A stretch of DNA of 64,000 bases, taken from positions 44,247 to 108,246 of the forward strand of contig NZ_AODK01000004.1 of NCBI RefSeq assembly GCF_000525975.1. Reading direction: 5' to 3'. Under the pieces are notes generated by a model. That model had not been told where the DNA came from, ran no database searches, and saw only the letters and a program-made list of their open reading frames with translations. This stretch comes from Listeria rocourtiae FSL F6-920. Lineage in GTDB: Bacteria > Bacillota > Bacilli > Lactobacillales > Listeriaceae. The position numbers and the translations under genes are program-made. This document shows positions 56,147 through 63,718 of this stretch, one piece after another. Position 1 is the stretch's first letter; each line of letters starts with the position of its first letter.

Positions 56147-56389
56147 TTAGTTGAATAGCCTGCCTCCCTTAGAAAGCAAACGCAATTTCTTGATATTTTT
56201 GCGTTTAATCCGCGAGTTGTTCGTGTTGCTTGCTATTTGCATGTGTTTTTTAGCTTCAGGGTGATTGGCTAATACACGCTTAATTCTTTCAACAAAATCA
56301 AGGATTGCTACAGCTATTTCCTTGATAAATTTAACTATTTCCTCGAACGCTTTACGCGCCTTATCCTCGAACTTTTGGTTATTTTCCAT
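56147..56389 (-). CDS. Small basic phage protein upstream of terS
   Basis: An 80-residue protein, MENNQKFEDKARKAFEEIVK, with an amphipathic helix (FIKEIAVAILDFVERIKRVL) and a basic C-terminus (NSRIKRKNIKKLRLLSKGGRLFN). It is preceded by GGAGTGGGAAGC and overlaps the next small ORF. Function unknown; a DNA-binding role is only suggested by charge. Confidence 0.65.
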   Translation of the reverse strand: MENNQKFEDKARKAFEEIVKFIKEIAVAILDFVERIKRVLANHPEAKKHMQIASNTNNSRIKRKNIKKLRLLSKGGRLFN

Positions 56390-56513
56390 GCTTCCCACTC
56401 CTTTTATAGATTACTACCGCGCATAAAATCCCAATACCTAACCATAGCCACCAATAATTTATGAGCTTTTCACCTTCTGTCATATGGATCATATCGTGTA
56501 TGAATTGTTTCAT
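56379..56513 (-). CDS. Tiny phage membrane protein (44 aa)
   Basis: MKQFIHDMIHMTEGEKLINY followed by one hydrophobic helix rich in Trp (WWLWLGIGILCAVVIYKRSG). Start after GAGGATTAAATAAT. It overlaps the next gene's start, as is usual in this operon. Not recognised. Confidence 0.55.
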   Translation of the reverse strand: MKQFIHDMIHMTEGEKLINYWWLWLGIGILCAVVIYKRSGKHGK

Positions 56514-56518
56514 ATTAT

Positions 56519-56689
56519 TTAATCCTCGCTCGTTCCATACTTATCAATAGTATATTCATCAATCACCATATATCTGTAACTTTTATTGTCTACATACTTT
56601 TGCGCTTCTTCTTTGGTGCTGAATACTCCCCATACAATACCTGGTTCATCAACGTAATGCCCTGGTTCAAACAGTACAAATACTTTCAT
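56519..56689 (-). CDS. Small phage protein (56 aa), SPOR-like fold possible
   Basis: MKVFVLFEPGHYVDEPGIVW followed by GVFSTKEEAQKYVDNKSYRYMVIDEYTID. The pattern beta-beta-GVFSTKEEAQKYV resembles small DUF7336-type proteins. First gene of the packaging cluster, after a terminator hairpin at 56714-56733. Confidence 0.62.
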   Translation of the reverse strand: MKVFVLFEPGHYVDEPGIVWGVFSTKEEAQKYVDNKSYRYMVIDEYTIDKYGTSED

Positions 56690-56711
56690 TTCACCACTCC
56701 TCACACATAAT

Positions 56712-56735
56712 AAAAAGCACTACGCGTTGTAGTGC
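56712..56735 (-). terminator. Hairpin/terminator upstream of the packaging genes
   Basis: GCACTACAACGCGTAGTGC on the minus strand forms an 8-bp stem with a 3-nt loop, followed by TTTTTATT. It may end transcripts from the ArpU/tRNA-like side. Confidence 0.7.
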
Positions 56736-56989
56736 CTGCTCGGCGTGTTTAATGTCCAGTAAGCGTAGGACAGTTATGTAAATCCGCAGTTATAAAACCA
56801 GGTAACTTCTGCGGTGCCGCTCGTCAACGACTTGTTTTTTGTTCTCCTCTTTTCATTCATTCTACCCGTAGGCGAGGATAAACTATGCCGTGCATAGCTC
56901 TGGAAACATAAATCAATAGGACGGTATGTAAAGCCGACCATACAATCAGTTACGTTATAAAACGCGACCTGCAGGGGGTCAGCTTATTA
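56736..56989. other. Non-coding control region between ArpU and the packaging genes
   Basis: Part of a 465-base interval without protein genes (56705-57169). It contains an inverted repeat CCGCAG...CTGCGG (about 56794-56817) and other short repeats. By position it is where ArpU-type regulators are expected to drive the late promoter. No promoter is certain. Confidence 0.45.
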
Positions 56990-57056
56990 CAAGGAGGCTG
57001 GATTCGAACCAGCGATTGAAGCGCGACCTCATGCCTTACCGCTTGGCTACTCCTTG
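56990..57056 (-). tRNA. tRNA-like element, degenerate anticodon arm
   Basis: A 67-nt minus-strand element with a 7-bp perfect acceptor stem (CAAGGAG/CTCCTTG), a D arm (TA GCC AAGCGGTAA GGC), and a perfect T arm (GCTGG TTCGAAT CCAGC) with the GGTTCGAATCC B-box. The middle part is too short: only about 22 nt hold anticodon arm and variable loop, and no standard 5-bp stem with 7-nt loop forms. Using GTCGCGC as the loop the anticodon would be CGC, but the stem is weak. It is best called a shortened or pseudo tRNA. Confidence 0.6.
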
Positions 57057-57059
57057 ATA

Positions 57060-57122
57060 AAAATGAGAGAAGCGGGAAAAGAAGTTATCTAATTTTTTTT
57101 GGGTTTATCCCACTTCTCTCAT
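57060..57122 (-). terminator. Long-armed hairpin after arpU
   Basis: ATGAGAGAAGnGGGA pairs with TCCCnCTTCTCTCAT across about 30 bases, followed on the minus strand by TTTTTATC. It likely ends the ArpU transcript, immediately before the tRNA-like element. Confidence 0.65.
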
Positions 57123-57169
57123 ACTACAATTATACAATGGTTTTTCGCTCTAAAAGTATCAAGAAAGTA

Positions 57170-57607
57170 TCATTTTTGTTTTAGCACTTCAATGCCGAGC
57201 GTCGTAGCTAATTGTATAACACCTTTACGCTTTTCACGTTTGTATTGCGCTTCTTCATAAGGCATATCAATCATGACGTCAATATCACGCGAGTCGTGTA
57301 TGAAGCACTCAATGATGATTTTGCGCTGAAAATGCTCTAGCTGATTGATGATCACATCGTACTTTTTAACGACATCCTGCGCGACCTGGACTGTATCAAT
57401 ATTGTGTATTGCTGCATCCTCGACTTTACTGTTAAACTGATTTGAAAATACGGGAGGCGTAATCGTGTATGTTGTAGTTAGAGTAGGAAATTTACGCTCT
57501 CCGGCCTTCACACGCAAGATTTTATAATCCTTGAAAAACTGTTTTAAAGCGCGAACGGTATTGATATAATCAATATCATTCGCTCGTGGTAGGTCAAATA
57601 AACTCAA
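57170..57607 (-). CDS. ArpU-family phage late gene transcriptional regulator
   Basis: A 145-residue protein, MSLFDLPRANDIDYINTVRA, of the ArpU/RinA-like family that activates packaging and lysis genes. It shows the family's C-terminal region DVVKKYDVIINQLEHFQRKIIIECFIHDSRDIDVMIDMPYEEAQYKREKRKGVIQLATTLGIEV, a sigma-like helix-turn-helix. The start is a TTG after GGGGGCG. It lies at the boundary between early and late genes. Confidence 0.85.
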   Translation of the reverse strand: MSLFDLPRANDIDYINTVRALKQFFKDYKILRVKAGERKFPTLTTTYTITPPVFSNQFNSKVEDAAIHNIDTVQVAQDVVKKYDVIINQLEHFQRKIIIECFIHDSRDIDVMIDMPYEEAQYKREKRKGVIQLATTLGIEVLKQK

Positions 57608-57683
57608 TAATAGCGCCCCCTGTGTTATAATTAATTTGTTCGATTAATTAGCGGGGCGCGAGCCTCGTTTTTTTTATTTGTCT

Positions 57684-58463
57684 CTAATCTTCTAAATACC
57701 TATTTTCTAAACTGACATATCCAAAAACCGCAATGCCTGTAAGTACTAACCAGCCAATCCAGAATCCTATTTTCACCCACATAGCACCTTTTTCTAAATG
57801 TTCAATTAGTCCCTCTATATCTGTGTTTTCGAGACTTATTTCTGAATCTCCTTTTACGGACGAGAGTCCTTTTTCTCCCGCATTAGCGATAAAACTAGCC
57901 TTGAAAGATATAGGCACAGCGCGGTAACTATAGCGCACGTGGCTACCAGTGTAATAGTAATAACCCGTTAGTCTACTTTTATACTTATCTTTCAAAACAT
58001 CGCTAGCTCGTAGCCTTTCGGATTCTATTAGAGAAAATTTATCAGCACTATATGTTTTTCCATACAAAATCAGCTCGTCCGATTTCTCGGATTTGCCACT
58101 TACATAATCCCAAGACCAGTACGTCCGAGTATGGACCTTGCCTTTCGAGTCTGTGTAGGTCTCCGTGTGCATCGTATACTCTTCCCGGCTCTTTTCCACG
58201 TAAGCGTAGCTACCTTTTAACTCGGGGAAACTCACGGGCTCTTTTACTTTCAGCTTAGCCTGCACAACCATGTTTCCCTGTTGCGTATCTAAGGCGTAGA
58301 GGAAATCTTCTTTGCCTCGAACCTTAAGCGCTGTTTGATACCTTTCCGCTTTGGATAGTAGGTTATCCGTCACGCGCCCGAACAAGAACAATCCGAGGCA
58401 CGTCATCAGGATAACAATCACAACAGCAATCAGTAGCTCCCTCTTTGTAACCTCGATATCCAT
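57684..58463 (-). CDS. GIDE-like two-pass membrane protein (LemA partner)
   Basis: A 259-residue protein with an N-terminal helix (LLIAVVIVILMTCLGLFLFG), a C-terminal helix (IGFWIGWLVLTGIAVFGYVSL) and a beta-rich outer or cytosolic domain between. That domain has SFPELKGSYAYVEKSREEYTMHTETYTDSKGKVHTRTYWSWDYVSGKSEKSDELILYG, resembling the GIDE/BAM-type domain found next to LemA in bacteria. There is no RING finger. It starts one base after the LemA stop, so the two are cotranslated. Assignment is by pattern only. Confidence 0.6.
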   Translation of the reverse strand: MDIEVTKRELLIAVVIVILMTCLGLFLFGRVTDNLLSKAERYQTALKVRGKEDFLYALDTQQGNMVVQAKLKVKEPVSFPELKGSYAYVEKSREEYTMHTETYTDSKGKVHTRTYWSWDYVSGKSEKSDELILYGKTYSADKFSLIESERLRASDVLKDKYKSRLTGYYYYTGSHVRYSYRAVPISFKASFIANAGEKGLSSVKGDSEISLENTDIEGLIEHLEKGAMWVKIGFWIGWLVLTGIAVFGYVSLENRYLED

Positions 58464-58464
58464 C

Positions 58465-59010
58465 CTATTTACCTCCGAACAAGTCGGTTGCTTGGCTGTT
58501 GTCTACTTTGAAATCGAGATATTTATAATCCTGCTTATCGTACCCGATGATTGACAGGATGAAGCTGGCGGGAAATCTCCGAATATATCGGTTATACGTT
58601 TTCACCATTGCATTGTAATTTCCGCGGTATTCTGCGAGTCGATTCTCGGTGATACTGAACTCACGCATAGCCGTTTGATAGTTCTTTTGTGATTTTAAGT
58701 CCGGATACTGTTCTACGATGACACTAATTGTCTTTTCTGCCGCTTCAATATTACCTTTAGAACTTTGTGATCTAGCTTGAACTATCTTATCCAGAGTTGA
58801 TTGTTCATATTTATTGTAGCTCTCTATGCTGTCGACTAGATTGTGAAATAAATCCACGCGCCGCTGTTCTTCTTTGGAGATATTCGACTTAGAATTTGAT
58901 ATTTCCTCTTCTAACCCGATAACCCGGTTATTTGTCGTGATACCTATTACCAATAGTAGTACTAACAAACCGAAAACAACCCCAGACCAAATCCAGATTA
59001 ATTTTTTCAT
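58465..59010 (-). CDS. lemA: LemA family membrane protein
   Basis: A 181-residue protein, MKKLIWIWSGVVFGLLVLLL, one N-terminal helix and a long helical hairpin. LemA features are RRVDLFHNLVDSIESYNKYEQSTLDKIVQARSQ, EQYPDLKSQKNYQTAMREFSITENRLAEYRGNYNAMVKTYNRYIRRFPASFILSIIGYDK, with the typical NYNxxVxxYNxxIxxFPxxI motif. Function unknown in bacteria. Usually chromosomal; here it lies among prophage genes with its own GGAGG. Confidence 0.9.
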   Translation of the reverse strand: MKKLIWIWSGVVFGLLVLLLVIGITTNNRVIGLEEEISNSKSNISKEEQRRVDLFHNLVDSIESYNKYEQSTLDKIVQARSQSSKGNIEAAEKTISVIVEQYPDLKSQKNYQTAMREFSITENRLAEYRGNYNAMVKTYNRYIRRFPASFILSIIGYDKQDYKYLDFKVDNSQATDLFGGK

Positions 59011-59075
59011 TCTTTTTCCTCCTTTTTTATAAAACCTCTGTCAAAATTCTAAATCCAACGCACTGCTAATCTTCC

Positions 59076-59318
59076 CTAATTCTTTTTCCATTTTGAACGC
59101 CTCCCAATGATTGGTATTATGATAGCCGCAATAGTTATTGTTAACGAAATTATCGTTAAGAAAAGAAATAAGCTTATTCCTAATACGAGCATTATCCAAA
59201 TTGGCGATAACACCCAAACCCAAGACCAATCAATAACGTCTGTCAGTTTTAAGGCGATAAATAAAATTGTCAGCAATCCAACAAATCCTATTCCGCCACT
59301 TTTGCTATTGTTATTTTC
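59076..59318 (-). CDS. Small membrane protein, transmembrane Fragile-X-F-like
   Basis: About 80 residues, MENNNSKSGGIGFVGLLTIL followed by FIALKLTDVIDWSWVWVLSPIWIMLVLGISLFLFLTIISLTITIAAII. Two or three helices, with the DWSWxWVLSPIWI motif annotated in databases as transmembrane Fragile-X-F protein. Overlaps a 16-codon ORF with a good Shine-Dalgarno (ends near 59041). It lies directly upstream of lemA and probably belongs to the same membrane cassette. Confidence 0.7.
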   Translation of the reverse strand, partial: ENNNSKSGGIGFVGLLTILFIALKLTDVIDWSWVWVLSPIWIMLVLGISLFLFLTIISLTITIAAIIIPIIGRRSKWKKN

Positions 59319-59323
59319 CATCC

Positions 59324-59753
59324 TCATACCTCCACAAATCCTCTGCCCTCAAGCTTAAGGCATTTAATCGAATCCATATACTTCCGTTCAAAAAGCTTTT
59401 GTTTGAGCTTAAACGCCTCGGTTTTAACGCCTTTGATGTCGATAATTTCGGTGTGGCCGTCTGCGTATAGAACTTCAAAATCAGCGACGTATTCTATTTT
59501 TTTGATGACTCTTGCCGTTTTTTCTGAATCCTTCTTGCAGTAGATACCGAGGTTGGAGTTTAAAGCTCTCAACCTCGCCCGCCTTCTTAAGTAGTTTCAG
59601 GTGACCGTAATACGTCGCTTCCGCCTGACTATCGAATGTAAATCCGTCTACGGTGGTTTTCTTATTGTTGTATTTATTTCGAGTAGTCGGTCGCCTCGTT
59701 GATGACAATTGCCTCGTACCTTGTTTCAATTTCTTCATCCTCCATGTCCTCAT
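59324..59753 (-). CDS. DUF1064 family phage nuclease-like protein (frame broken)
   Basis: The corrected protein is about 142 residues: KYNNKKTTVDGFTFDSQAEATYYGHLKLLKKAGEVESFKLQPRYLLQEGFRKNGKSHQKIEYVADFEVLYADGHTEIIDIKGVKTEAFKLK-type sequence. The E...D-x-K (YVADFEV, IDIKG) pattern is that of PD-(D/E)xK-like endonucleases, often replacing RusA in phage replication modules. The run at 59497-59503 reads 7 and must be 6 to join the halves. It overlaps the upstream gene's end. Confidence 0.82.
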
Positions 59754-60021
59754 AAAATGTAATTGGCTTGTTTTCTGATTTGCTAAGTGCTTGAATCATA
59801 AAGTTTCGGTCTGATTCTTTTTTCTTCGCGCCCAATACAAACTTTTCATATCCAAGCATATCAAGCACCTTTTTCTCCTGAACTAACCACTTAATCATTT
59901 CGTGTAGCGAGTCCTTGTTCCATCCGTTGATAATTGACCAATCGCTAACTACTTGAACTAGTTTAGCCTTGTTAGCATCATCCGCTTTGTTGAAATCTTC
60001 GCCTGAAATACCTTTCGCCAT
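59674..60021 (-). CDS. Phage early protein, unknown (115 aa)
   Basis: MAKGISGEDFNKADDANKAK and continues acidic/helical to INEATDYSK. Start overlaps the previous stop region. Not recognised beyond Listeria/Gram-positive phages. Confidence 0.65.
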   Translation of the reverse strand: MAKGISGEDFNKADDANKAKLVQVVSDWSIINGWNKDSLHEMIKWLVQEKKVLDMLGYEKFVLGAKKKESDRNFMIQALSKSENKPITFYEDMEDEEIETRYEAIVINEATDYSK

Positions 60022-60354
60022 CTACTCCGCCCCCTTCTCCACCGTCACACTCTGAATAAAAGTTGAAAAATCTTCAAACGTGCTAAGGCTGTTCATCGCA
60101 TAAAACTTTTTAATCTTTTCGTAGTTTCCTGCAATAAAACCTGCGTTAAAGCAATAACCATTCCCGGATAAGTCGATTGTTCCCCATTTTGCACTATCGT
60201 AGTAATTGCCGTCTTCATTCAAAAAGCCGTTATCATCACGTACGTACATATTCTTACCTTTCCAGCCGCTCGAATGGTCGTAGCACTCTGATTCTACAAT
60301 TACAATTCCTTTTCCTTTGATGAAATTAGCAAATTCTTTATAATCAATTTTCAT
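60022..60354 (-). CDS. Phage early protein, unknown (110 aa)
   Basis: MKIDYKEFANFIKGKGIVIV, with GKNMYVRDDNGFLNEDGNYYD. The start at 60354 follows GGCGGAGAAACT; the longer in-frame start overlaps the previous gene. Contains several aromatic beta segments. Function unknown. Confidence 0.65.
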   Translation of the reverse strand: MKIDYKEFANFIKGKGIVIVESECYDHSSGWKGKNMYVRDDNGFLNEDGNYYDSAKWGTIDLSGNGYCFNAGFIAGNYEKIKKFYAMNSLSTFEDFSTFIQSVTVEKGAE

Positions 60355-60611
60355 AGTTTCTCCGCCTCTCTTTGCACTAAGCCACAACCGCTCGCTATCC
60401 TCTTGTGATATTCACGGTCATCTAAACCGATAATAAATAACATTCCATCTGATGCAATAGCTTCGACAGTTCCAAGCACATGTCTGTCTCCGTCCGGGAA
60501 CACAACTACATCGCCAACTCTAAAATCTAGTTTTGGCCTCTTATCTCGTATCGTCAAAAACATGACTAACATTATGGCCGCCGCTACCGTTGCATAAAGT
60601 GCTAATTCCAC
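60351..60611 (-). CDS. Small phage protein with one membrane helix and SH3-like domain
   Basis: 86 residues: a helix (ALYATVAAAIMLVMFLTI), then GDVVVFPDGDRHVLGTVEAIASDGMLFIIGLDDREYHKRIAS, a small beta-barrel pattern. Overlaps its neighbours by 1-4 bases. Unknown function. Confidence 0.62.
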   Translation of the reverse strand: MELALYATVAAAIMLVMFLTIRDKRPKLDFRVGDVVVFPDGDRHVLGTVEAIASDGMLFIIGLDDREYHKRIASGCGLVQREAEKL

Positions 60612-60901
60612 TACTCCTCCTCCCCATCCTTAATCGCAATCCAGACGCCTTTAATGCCAGGGTTTCCATTGTAATTTTCTTTGTTATTAATAAAACGAGT
60701 ACTACAAGCATCTTGATAACCAACTTTGCTAGCATCGTGTAAATAACCCTCTTCCGCATTCTCGCGCTCTGTGAGGAGTTTATCCGCAATTCTAATAGCT
60801 TGAATCATCGGAGCATCTTCATCTACTCCTGTTCCCAGGGCTATTTTACACACGACTAGCGCTTGATTAACAATTTTTCTATCCTTCTCATTCTGCGTCA
60901 T
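60611..60901 (-). CDS. Phage early protein, unknown (96 aa)
   Basis: MTQNEKDRKIVNQALVVCKI, acidic tail (AIKDGEEE). ATG 60901 is inside the end of the upstream gene; the longer in-frame start is less likely. Not recognised. Confidence 0.6.
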   Translation of the reverse strand: MTQNEKDRKIVNQALVVCKIALGTGVDEDAPMIQAIRIADKLLTERENAEEGYLHDASKVGYQDACSTRFINNKENYNGNPGIKGVWIAIKDGEEE

Positions 60902-61331
60902 AGTCTTGCGCCTCCTTCTTCTCAAAATGCTTTCCATAAAATTTCAGAAACCAATCTAATTTTTTTTGAAGTTGATTTGCTTTTTCTTTGTAAGAGTTTA
61001 TTTCACCTGTCATTTTTTCAACTACAGCGCTTTTCTCTAGCTCGAATTCGTGCGGAGAACACGGCAATATATCATAGTCTGCACTTTCACTATTTATGTT
61101 CAAAAATTTAATTTCCGCCCCGAAGTAATCTTGCTTGTAGTATGCAACTTGAATCGTAGGCAAGTCTTTGAAATTAAGGAAATCAACAATTACACCTTCC
61201 ATTAAATTTTTACTGCCCTTATCTAGTATTTTGATGTTGTCCCCTACTTTAAACTCGTCAACTCTTACTGCTGTTCTCATGTCGACCTCAAAGTTTATTC
61301 CATTAATTTCTACCATTGTTTTTTCAGTCAT
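60888..61331 (-). CDS. Phage early protein with coiled-coil tail (147 aa)
   Basis: MTEKTMVEINGINFEVDMRT, a beta-rich N-terminal part (KVGDNIKILDKGSKNLMEGVIVDFLNFKDLPTIQVAYYKQDYFGAEIKFLNI, KOW/tudor-like) and a coiled coil (VEKMTGEINSYKEKANQLQKKLDWFLKFYGKHFEKKE). Similar proteins are frequent in Listeria phage early regions. Function unknown. Confidence 0.68.
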   Translation of the reverse strand: MTEKTMVEINGINFEVDMRTAVRVDEFKVGDNIKILDKGSKNLMEGVIVDFLNFKDLPTIQVAYYKQDYFGAEIKFLNINSESADYDILPCSPHEFELEKSAVVEKMTGEINSYKEKANQLQKKLDWFLKFYGKHFEKKEAQDYDAE

Positions 61332-61561
61332 TCCGTTTCCTCCTCAAACCCATCGAATTTTTCATACGCCACGCCTTCAAAATCAGCATTTTCATCTTCT
61401 CCTACAAATTCTTCACTGCCGCCTTTTCTGAAATAAAGAATTGTTCCTGCTACTTCGTGTAAACAGTCTTTGTGATAAGCACTGTCGTTAAAAATGATGA
61501 TATCGTCATACTCAATGAATGTTTCGTCGCATTCCTCGCAAATAGGCTTCGGTGGTGTCAT
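61328..61561 (-). CDS. Small phage zinc-ribbon/LIM-like protein (77 aa)
   Basis: MTPPKPICEECDETFIEYDD, then FNDSAYHKDCLHEVAG. The CxxC...HxxC spacing is that of a single zinc-binding unit. ATGA overlap with the neighbour. Function unknown. Confidence 0.65.
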   Translation of the reverse strand: MTPPKPICEECDETFIEYDDIIIFNDSAYHKDCLHEVAGTILYFRKGGSEEFVGEDENADFEGVAYEKFDGFEEETE

Positions 61562-61798
61562 TCCTTTTCCTCCTGTTCAAGCGCCCATGTTGTGAACGCT
61601 CGTATGATTTGTACTCGTTCTTTTTCGTTAAAATCGCCGTATGGGCGATATAGTGAACCGTCTAATGCGATCAGGCTGTCCATTATACAATACAGCGACA
61701 TTGTGAAATCATTGCTTTCTCGATAGTCTTTGTAATTATCGCGCATGAACCACAGCATCGCTTGCTGACGTTCGTCCAGTTTTTTCTACGCCTGTCAT
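61558..61798 (-). CDS. Small helical phage protein (79 aa; frame broken)
   Basis: Corrected: MTGVEKLDERQQAMLWFMRD, continuing SNDFTMSLYCIMDSLIALDGSLYRPYGDFNEKERVQIIRAFTTWALEQEEK. The run at 61780-61785 is 6 but must be 5. It starts in the stop codon (ATGA) of the YopX-like gene. Function unknown. Confidence 0.62.
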
Positions 61799-62247
61799 TC
61801 CGCCGCACCTTCTTTCAATAATTCGGGGTTATCGTAGATGTTTCCGAGGATTTCGATTTCGGTGTCCGCGCCGATACTATCGAACGCTCTATCTAAAATA
61901 ACTAGTGGGTATCCAGTATCTTCTTTGTCGTATACAATCCATCCGTAGTCATCAAATACAACAGGCGCTTTAAATTCTTTAACTTCCAGTTCAGCGCTTT
62001 TGTATCCCTCGCTCATTTCCGTTATTCGTAAAATATCCCCCTCAAAAATCTTGCTGCCGTTTTTGTCTTTTAAGCCTGTGTACTGTTCAAGTAAAACGTC
62101 ATCCGTAACGTTCACAATGCTGTCATCATGCCCTAAATCTCCGAATAATACATTTCCATTTCGTAAATCTAAAGCTAAATCTGCCACGTCATTTTCAACA
62201 TATCTATTTCGTATTTTGTCACGCACTCTAAACTCAATCGGTCTCAT
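61795..62247 (-). CDS. YopX family phage protein
   Basis: 150 residues with MRPIEFRVRDKIRNRYVEND, LLEQYTGLKDKNGSKIFEGDIL and ILGNIYDNPELL, the hallmark segments of YopX (PF09643-type) proteins found in phage early regions. Biochemical role unknown. Confidence 0.88.
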   Translation of the reverse strand: MRPIEFRVRDKIRNRYVENDVADLALDLRNGNVLFGDLGHDDSIVNVTDDVLLEQYTGLKDKNGSKIFEGDILRITEMSEGYKSAELEVKEFKAPVVFDDYGWIVYDKEDTGYPLVILDRAFDSIGADTEIEILGNIYDNPELLKEGAAE

Positions 62248-62599
62248 GCTCGCCCTCCTCTACTCTCTCAACCTCGCCTCCAAAAATTTCAGCAACTTCT
62301 TCCGCTTTCCGTTTACTATTGAAAGTCGGCACATCGGATAACGAATCGGGCGCTGTGTCTAAAGCGAAAGTTGGGTGCGTACCGTCTTCGCCCCATCCAG
62401 TCCAGTACATTTCGCCAGATTTAACACGCCATGCTCCAATTTCGCGCTCGACTTCTTCACCGAACGCATTAAATCCAGATTCTTGCTGTGCTTGCTTTGA
62501 TAAGTCATATGCTGTATCGCTACTCAACCAACCACTTTCCCACACTAAACCGTAAAAACTATTGTAAAACGCTAATTGATTTTGTTCTTTTTCAGTCAT
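62234..62599 (-). CDS. Phage early protein, unknown (121 aa)
   Basis: MTEKEQNQLAFYNSFYGLVW, with two short beta segments (MYWTGWGEDGTHPTFALDTAPD) and an acidic tail. Overlaps the YopX gene by 14 bases. Not recognised. Confidence 0.62.
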   Translation of the reverse strand: MTEKEQNQLAFYNSFYGLVWESGWLSSDTAYDLSKQAQQESGFNAFGEEVEREIGAWRVKSGEMYWTGWGEDGTHPTFALDTAPDSLSDVPTFNSKRKAEEVAEIFGGEVERVEEGEHETD

Positions 62600-63222
62600 T
62601 TTTTGTTCTCCTCCTCAACTGGTACGGCAAACGCCCAGTACCGTTCGTCTATTGCTTTTATTGTCTTTTCGCTTAATCTTGATTTAAAATCATTCGAAGG
62701 GAATTCTTTATTTGTAGCAGCCATCCGTGTCTCGCCACTTCTTGCACCGTGTTGCAAATACGCCCAATTCGTTTCTAAGTCCACTGAATCTTCGTTCCAA
62801 GTTAAGAAAGGCATTTTAACATAATACAACTGCTCCTTTTCGACTGTGTAGCCGTCTAACCAAGCTCTTGCGAATAGTTCTTGATTTTTATAAGCTTTGT
62901 CATAATCCAAGCCATCTAAATCATCAAAATTTTGCAACCATGACGAAACATCCCAATTTTTAGTATGACAATTAAATGCGGCAGCTAATGTGTTATACAC
63001 TCCTTTTTTCGCATCTTCAATATAATCAGCGACAAATTGAGGCACTTTAACTAACGCTGGTGCTGGGGCTAAACTGTGTTCTAGTATAGATAAAGTCCCT
63101 CCGTCATCCCTCAAAACTTTGTACCAGTCTTTTCTAATTGGGCATTCTTTAATCGTTCCTACAAAGTGTTCATTGTTATAAACAAACTGCACGCTATCTC
63201 CTACGTTAAATTTTTGGGTCAT
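62596..63222 (-). CDS. DUF1642 family phage protein
   Basis: 208 residues: an N-terminal SH3-like segment (FNVGDSVQFVYNNEHFVGTIKECPIRKDWYKVLRDDGG) and the DUF1642 core VPQFVADYIEDAKK...NQELFARAWLDGYTVEKEQLYYVKMP...KSRLSEKTIKAIDERYWAFAVPVEE. Common in Listeria, Lactococcus and Streptococcus phages; function unknown. Confidence 0.85.
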   Translation of the reverse strand: MTQKFNVGDSVQFVYNNEHFVGTIKECPIRKDWYKVLRDDGGTLSILEHSLAPAPALVKVPQFVADYIEDAKKGVYNTLAAAFNCHTKNWDVSSWLQNFDDLDGLDYDKAYKNQELFARAWLDGYTVEKEQLYYVKMPFLTWNEDSVDLETNWAYLQHGARSGETRMAATNKEFPSNDFKSRLSEKTIKAIDERYWAFAVPVEEENKK

Positions 63223-63392
63223 AAGTAATCCTCCTCGTCAGTTATTAAAATAACTACTTTCGGACTTCCGTCAACTCCAAATTCACATCCTCCACCTACT
63301 TTCACTAGTTCATCTAACATAGTGTCATTAATTTTAACGATGGAATCTTGTTCAAAACGATTCAATAATTCTTTTAGTTCGCCTACTGTCAT
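63219..63392 (-). CDS. Small phage protein, MTVGEL family (57 aa)
   Basis: MTVGELKELLNRFEQDSIVK, with INDTMLDELVKVGGGCEFG and ending VILITDEEDYL. The start at 63392 lies after GGGAGGTTTCACA. It is paralogous to the gene at 63715-63879 (MTVGELIEELSKYDDNQDVI...). Function unknown. Confidence 0.65.
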   Translation of the reverse strand: MTVGELKELLNRFEQDSIVKINDTMLDELVKVGGGCEFGVDGSPKVVILITDEEDYL

Positions 63393-63718
63393 TGTGAAAC
63401 CTCCCAAACCAGAACTCCGCATTCTTGGTCGCCAATCTCTTGTGTTGCAACGATATTCACATGAGCGTTGATAGTCCTAGAGTCCGCGCCGTACGGGGTC
63501 TCTCCGTTCAATAACGGCACACCGATTCCGTCAATATATGTGTCTGTTCCTAATCTTGTTATAACGCTAGCGATAAACTCTGCTATCTCTGCTAAATCGC
63601 TGTGATTGTAAAAATGTTCTCTGAAATGCTCAAACCACGCTTCGTCAAAATACTGTTCGTCTAGTTCAACGATAAATCTATCTTCTCTAACTGCTTCACA
63701 TTTAAATTTGTGTGTCAT
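63389..63718 (-). CDS. Phage early protein, unknown (109 aa)
   Basis: MTHKFKCEAVREDRFIVELD, helical middle (YFDEAWFEHFREHFYNHSDLAEIAEFIASVI), and a beta-rich C-terminus ending GVLVWEVSQ. Overlaps both neighbours by 4 bases. Not recognised. Confidence 0.62.
   Translation of the reverse strand: MTHKFKCEAVREDRFIVELDEQYFDEAWFEHFREHFYNHSDLAEIAEFIASVITRLGTDTYIDGIGVPLLNGETPYGADSRTINAHVNIVATQEIGDQECGVLVWEVSQ

Noticed and set aside
59041..59229. 62-codon minus-strand frame overlapping the small membrane protein
   Set aside because: The overlapping 80-residue membrane protein has a recognisable motif; only the last 16 codons with their own Shine-Dalgarno could be real, too short to support.
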